Positions 5,809-8,332 of a DNA stretch of 8,332 bases are shown piece after piece (positions within the stretch are counted from its first letter, which is position 1; each line of letters begins with the position of its first letter). Below the pieces are notes generated by a model that searched no databases, had not been told where the DNA came from, and saw nothing but the letters and a program-made list of their open reading frames with translations. Position numbers and translations under genes: made by a program. The stretch is from DAOMOP01 sp035444405 (GTDB lineage: Bacteria; Pseudomonadota; Gammaproteobacteria; Burkholderiales; Rhodocyclaceae). The DNA lies in assembly GCA_035444405.1 (NCBI GenBank), contig DAOMOP010000177.1, positions 1-8,332 on the forward strand, in the 5' to 3' direction.

Positions 5809-7086
5809 TCAGCCGCCGTACATCACCTGCCCCTCGACCAGCGTGTAGCGCACGCGGCCGGGCAGCTCGAGGCCGAGGAAGGGGGTGTTCTTGCCCTGGC
5901 TGCGCAGCGCTTCGCGCGTGACCTGGTGCCAGCTGTCGGGGTCGAATATGCACACGTCGGCGCGCGCGCCGGGCGCGAGGTGGCCGGCCTTGGTGATGCC
6001 GACGATGCGCGCGGCGTCCGAGGTGACGCGCGCGAGCGCGCGCACGAGCGGCAGCTTCGCTTCGGTGGCCCACTTGAGCGTGAGCGGCAACAGCAGCTCG
6101 AGGCCGGTCGCGCCGGCTTCGGACTCGGAGAACGGCGCGAGCTTGCCGTCGTCGTCGACCGGCGTGTGGTCCGAGCACAGCGCGGTGATGCGCCCGCTGG
6201 TGAGCCCGTCGCGCAACGCGTCGCGGTCGCGCTGGCTCCTGAGCGGCGGCACGAGGTGGCAGTTCGAGTTGAAGTAGCCGATGTCGAGCTCGCACAGGTG
6301 CAGGTGATTCACCGACACGTCGCAGGTGATGTCCATGCCCTCGGCACGCGCCTGCTCGATGAGCTGCAGGCCCGCCGCACTGGAAAGCCGCGTGATGTGC
6401 AGTCGCGCGCCGGTGAGCTTCGCGAGTTCCAGATACGTGAACAGCGCGACCGTCTCGGCGGCGGTCGGGATGCCGGGCAGGCCCAGACGGCTCGCGACCT
6501 CGCCGTCGTGCGCGATGCCGCCGCGCGACAGGAACGGCGCGAGCGGCTGCAGCCACACGCGAAAGCCGAAGGTCGCGGCGTACTGCATCGCGCGCATCAG
6601 CACCGCGTTGTCGACGACGGGCACGTTGGCCTGGCTGAACGCGACGCAGCCGGACTCGACCAGCTCGGCCATCTCGGACAGGCGCTCGCCCTTCAGGCCC
6701 AGCGTCAGCGCGCCGACCGGGTAGATGTGGGCGCGGTTGAGCTTTTTCGCGCGGTGGCACAGCATCTCGACCAGGCCCGGCTCGTCGAGCACCGGGTCGG
6801 TGTCGGGCGGGATCGCGAGGCTGGTGACGCCGCCGGCCATCGCCGCTTCCATCTCGGATTCGAGCGTGGCGCGGTATTCGAAGCCGGGTTCGCGCAGGCG
6901 CGCGGCGAGGTCGATGAAGCCGGGCGCGACCACCAGGCCGCTGGCGTCGATGTGGCGCTGGGCGACGAAGCCGTCAGGCGCGCTGCCAAGGGCGACGATC
7001 TTGCCGCCGGCCACATAGACGTCTTGCACCCGGTCGGTGCGATTGGCCGGATCGACGAGGCGACCGTTGGAAATCAGGATGTTCAT
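5809..7086 (-). CDS. pyrC': Non-catalytic dihydroorotase-like subunit PyrC' (PyrX)
   Basis: This is a 425-residue amidohydrolase-fold protein of the dihydroorotase family. It is probably the inactive partner that assembles with PyrB into the roughly 480-kDa class A aspartate transcarbamoylase known from Pseudomonas. The fold motifs are present, but catalytic metal ligands are gone. The HxH of GFIDLHVHLREPG is A61-A-R63 in GFIDLAARLREPG (57-68). The His of the 'QHCED' region is P181 in LQPLAP, and the His of 'HVST' is R233 in LHITRLSS. The bridging Asp of 'FSDDG' appears lost (FSQAN, 150-154). Only D306 in CSDHTP remains. GEVASRLGLPGIPTAAE (195-211) is otherwise canonical. It lies 27 bp after pyrB; a loose GGATAGG precedes the ATG by 9 nt. 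The length matches Pseudomonas PyrC'. Automatic annotation would name it dihydroorotase, which is probably wrong as to activity. Confidence 0.9.
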   Translation of the reverse strand: MNILISNGRLVDPANRTDRVQDVYVAGGKIVALGSAPDGFVAQRHIDASGLVVAPGFIDLAARLREPGFEYRATLESEMEAAMAGGVTSLAIPPDTDPVLDEPGLVEMLCHRAKKLNRAHIYPVGALTLGLKGERLSEMAELVESGCVAFSQANVPVVDNAVLMRAMQYAATFGFRVWLQPLAPFLSRGGIAHDGEVASRLGLPGIPTAAETVALFTYLELAKLTGARLHITRLSSAAGLQLIEQARAEGMDITCDVSVNHLHLCELDIGYFNSNCHLVPPLRSQRDRDALRDGLTSGRITALCSDHTPVDDDGKLAPFSESEAGATGLELLLPLTLKWATEAKLPLVRALARVTSDAARIVGITKAGHLAPGARADVCIFDPDSWHQVTREALRSQGKNTPFLGLELPGRVRYTLVEGQVMYGG

Positions 7087-7113
7087 GCGTGATTGCCTAT
7101 CCGTAGCGGGCGC

Positions 7114-8073
7114 TCAGTGGCTGCCCAGCATGCTCATGACCGCCATGCGCACGGCGATGCCGAAGGTGACCTGGGGCAGGATGACCGCCTGCGCGCCGTC
7201 GGCCACCGCCGAGTCGATCTCGACGCCGCGGTTCATCGGCCCCGGGTGCATCACGATCGCATCGGCGCGCGCGCGCGCGAGCTTCTCGGCGGTGAGTCCC
7301 CACACCTTGTAGAACTCCTGCGGTGTCGGCAGCAGTGCGCCGTTCATGCGCTCGTTCTGCAGGCGCAGCATCATCACGACATCGACGTCGCGCAAGCCCT
7401 CGTGCATGTCGTGGAAGACGCGCACGCCCATCTTCTCGACCTCGGCCGGCAGCAGCGTCTTCGGACCGATCACGCGCACCTCGGGCACGCCCAGCGTGGT
7501 GAGCGCGCTGATCTGCGAGCGCGCCACGCGCGAGTGCAGCACGTCGCCGACGATCGCGACGGTGAGCTGCGAGAAGTCGCCCTTGTAGTGGCGGATCGTG
7601 TACATGTCGAGCAGGCCCTGCGTCGGATGCGCGTGGCGGCCGTCGCCGGCGTTCACCACGTGGATGTCGTTGCGCCCGTTCGCGTACAGGTGCTCGGCGA
7701 TCAGGAACGGTGCGCCGCTCGCCGCATGGCGCACGACGAACATGTCGGCCTGCATCGCGCACAGGTTGTCGACGGTGTCGAGCAGGCTCTCGCCCTTCGC
7801 GGTCGAGCTCGTCGACACGTTCAGGTTCACGACGTCGGCCGACAGGCGCTTGGCGGCGATCTCGAAGGTCGTGCGCGTGCGCGTCGAGTTTTCGAAGAAC
7901 AGGTTGAAGATGCTCTTGCCGCGCAGCAGCGGCAGCTTCTTGACCTCGCGCTCGGCCACCCCGGTGAAGGGCGCGGCGGTGTCGAGGATGGCGGTCAGGA
8001 TGTCGCGCGGCAGCCCGTCGAGGGTGAGCAGGTGCTGCAGTTCGCCGTTCTTGTCGAGCTGGGGGTTACGCAT
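7114..8073 (-). CDS. pyrB: Aspartate carbamoyltransferase catalytic subunit
   Basis: PyrB joins carbamoyl phosphate and L-aspartate to N-carbamoyl-L-aspartate, the committed step of pyrimidine synthesis. The protein has 319 residues. It shows the carbamoyl-phosphate loop FFENSTRTRTTFE (59-71; S63-T64-R65-T66-R67), the mobile loop STSSTAKGES (87-96) with K93, VVRHAAS (113-119), HAHPTQGLLD (147-156), the aspartate-binding region MLRLQNER (235-242) and MHPGPMNRG (275-283). It carries about ten more N-terminal residues than E. coli PyrB. In Pseudomonas-type enzymes such an extension holds the nucleotide effector site, which fits the absence of a pyrI regulatory-chain gene here. The ATG at 8073 overlaps the end of pyrR by 8 nt, and GAGG (8081-8084) lies 7 nt upstream inside pyrR. 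Translational coupling is likely. PyrC' downstream is its expected structural partner. Confidence 0.97.
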   Translation of the reverse strand: MRNPQLDKNGELQHLLTLDGLPRDILTAILDTAAPFTGVAEREVKKLPLLRGKSIFNLFFENSTRTRTTFEIAAKRLSADVVNLNVSTSSTAKGESLLDTVDNLCAMQADMFVVRHAASGAPFLIAEHLYANGRNDIHVVNAGDGRHAHPTQGLLDMYTIRHYKGDFSQLTVAIVGDVLHSRVARSQISALTTLGVPEVRVIGPKTLLPAEVEKMGVRVFHDMHEGLRDVDVVMMLRLQNERMNGALLPTPQEFYKVWGLTAEKLARARADAIVMHPGPMNRGVEIDSAVADGAQAVILPQVTFGIAVRMAVMSMLGSH

Positions 8074-8332
8074 CGATGAGCCTCAGGGAAAGCCGGCCGG
8101 CGTCGTCGTGTTCGAGCTCGAGGGTCTGCGACGCGGGCAGGGGGTCGGGCAGGGTGTAGGCGCAGTAGCGCGCACCGATCGGCAGCTCGCGGCCGCCGCG
8201 GTCGACCAGCACCGCCAGATCGACGCGCGCCGGGCGGCCGTAGTCGAACAGCTCGTTCAGCGCGGCGCGCGTGGTGCGGCCGGTGTAGAGCACGTCGTCG
8301 ACGATCACGATGTTCGCCCCCTCGACCGGAAA
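8066..8332 (-). CDS. pyrR: PyrR, pyr operon regulator/uracil phosphoribosyltransferase, 5' end cut by window
   Basis: Only the C-terminal 88 residues are visible; the family is about 170-180 residues and the frame runs off the right edge without a start. The phosphoribosyltransferase PRPP motif IVIVDDVLYTGRTTRAALNE is complete (visible residues 8-27), followed by FDYGRPARVDLAVLVDRGGRELPIGARYCA, characteristic of PyrR. An internal GTG at 8308 falls inside this motif and is not the start. PyrR binds pyr mRNA in Bacillus and has uracil phosphoribosyltransferase activity. In proteobacteria its role in pyr control is less clear, and no attenuator can be seen because the operon leader is outside. 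It overlaps pyrB by 8 nt (ATGCGTAA), the tightest junction of the operon. Confidence 0.93.
   Translation of the reverse strand, partial: FPVEGANIVIVDDVLYTGRTTRAALNELFDYGRPARVDLAVLVDRGGRELPIGARYCAYTLPDPLPASQTLELEHDDAGRLSLRLIDA

Noticed and set aside
5146..7092. Plus-strand open frame of 648 codons across the Uma2 and pyrC' genes
   Set aside because: It lies antisense to two recognised genes and runs through their intergenic gap. The composition is that of a GC-driven shadow frame with no motif.
7093..8079. Plus-strand 328-codon frame opposite pyrB
   Set aside because: It is antisense to an unambiguous aspartate carbamoyltransferase, and its His/Val/Arg-rich translation has no domain signature.
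8066..8308. pyrR starting at the internal GTG at 8308 as a complete 80-residue protein
   Set aside because: The frame stays open to the window edge and this GTG lies within the PRPP-binding motif, so the gene is simply truncated by the window.

Overview
The window is high-GC DNA (about 70% by eye) from a proteobacterium. The gene order, the PilT sequence and a class A pyrimidine operon (pyrR-pyrB-pyrC') fit a betaproteobacterium, perhaps of the Rhodocyclales type; a high-GC gammaproteobacterium is the main alternative. This placement rests on remembered family sequences, not a search. Genes fill nearly the whole window. No intergenic stretch exceeds about 170 bp, and I see no RNA gene, insertion sequence, CRISPR array or phage gene.

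Left block (1-3170): a divergent pair around a 102-bp intergenic region. On the minus strand is the twitching-motility ATPase gene pilT, whose 3' end lies outside the window. On the plus strand are yggS (PLP homeostasis), proC (pyrroline-5-carboxylate reductase) and yggT (small membrane protein). This is a widespread conserved cluster. proC is interrupted by 44 N's, and the reading frame changes across them. Comparison with known ProC proteins indicates that about 82 bases are really missing, so the apparent frameshift comes from an arbitrary gap size and the gene is probably intact.

Centre (3281-5014): one plus-strand gene for an AMP-forming acyl-CoA synthetase, with its own strong ribosome binding site. 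It has the complete set of adenylation motifs and a Gly where acetyl-CoA synthetases carry the pocket-limiting Trp, so a medium-chain or branched/aromatic acid is a likelier substrate than acetate. It converges on the right block across a 167-bp spacer that holds a short tandem repeat and GC palindromes.

Right block (minus strand, 8332 to 5182): pyrR (5' end outside), pyrB, a dihydroorotase-like pyrC' and a Uma2-family nuclease-like gene. pyrR and pyrB overlap by 8 nt, and the next gaps are 27 and 45 bp. PyrC' has lost at least four of the expected metal ligands, and by my alignment five of six. It matches the non-catalytic PyrC' that assembles with PyrB in Pseudomonas-type aspartate transcarbamoylase, so a separate active dihydroorotase should exist elsewhere in the genome. 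The Uma2 gene at the operon's end is the least expected member. A -10-like TATACT element in front of it sits inside the same 10-mer found before yggS, at almost the same distance from the start codon.

I found no clearly undescribed system. The points most worth checking are the mis-sized gap in proC, the dead dihydroorotase, the Uma2 gene attached to the pyr operon, and the substrate of the acyl-CoA synthetase.
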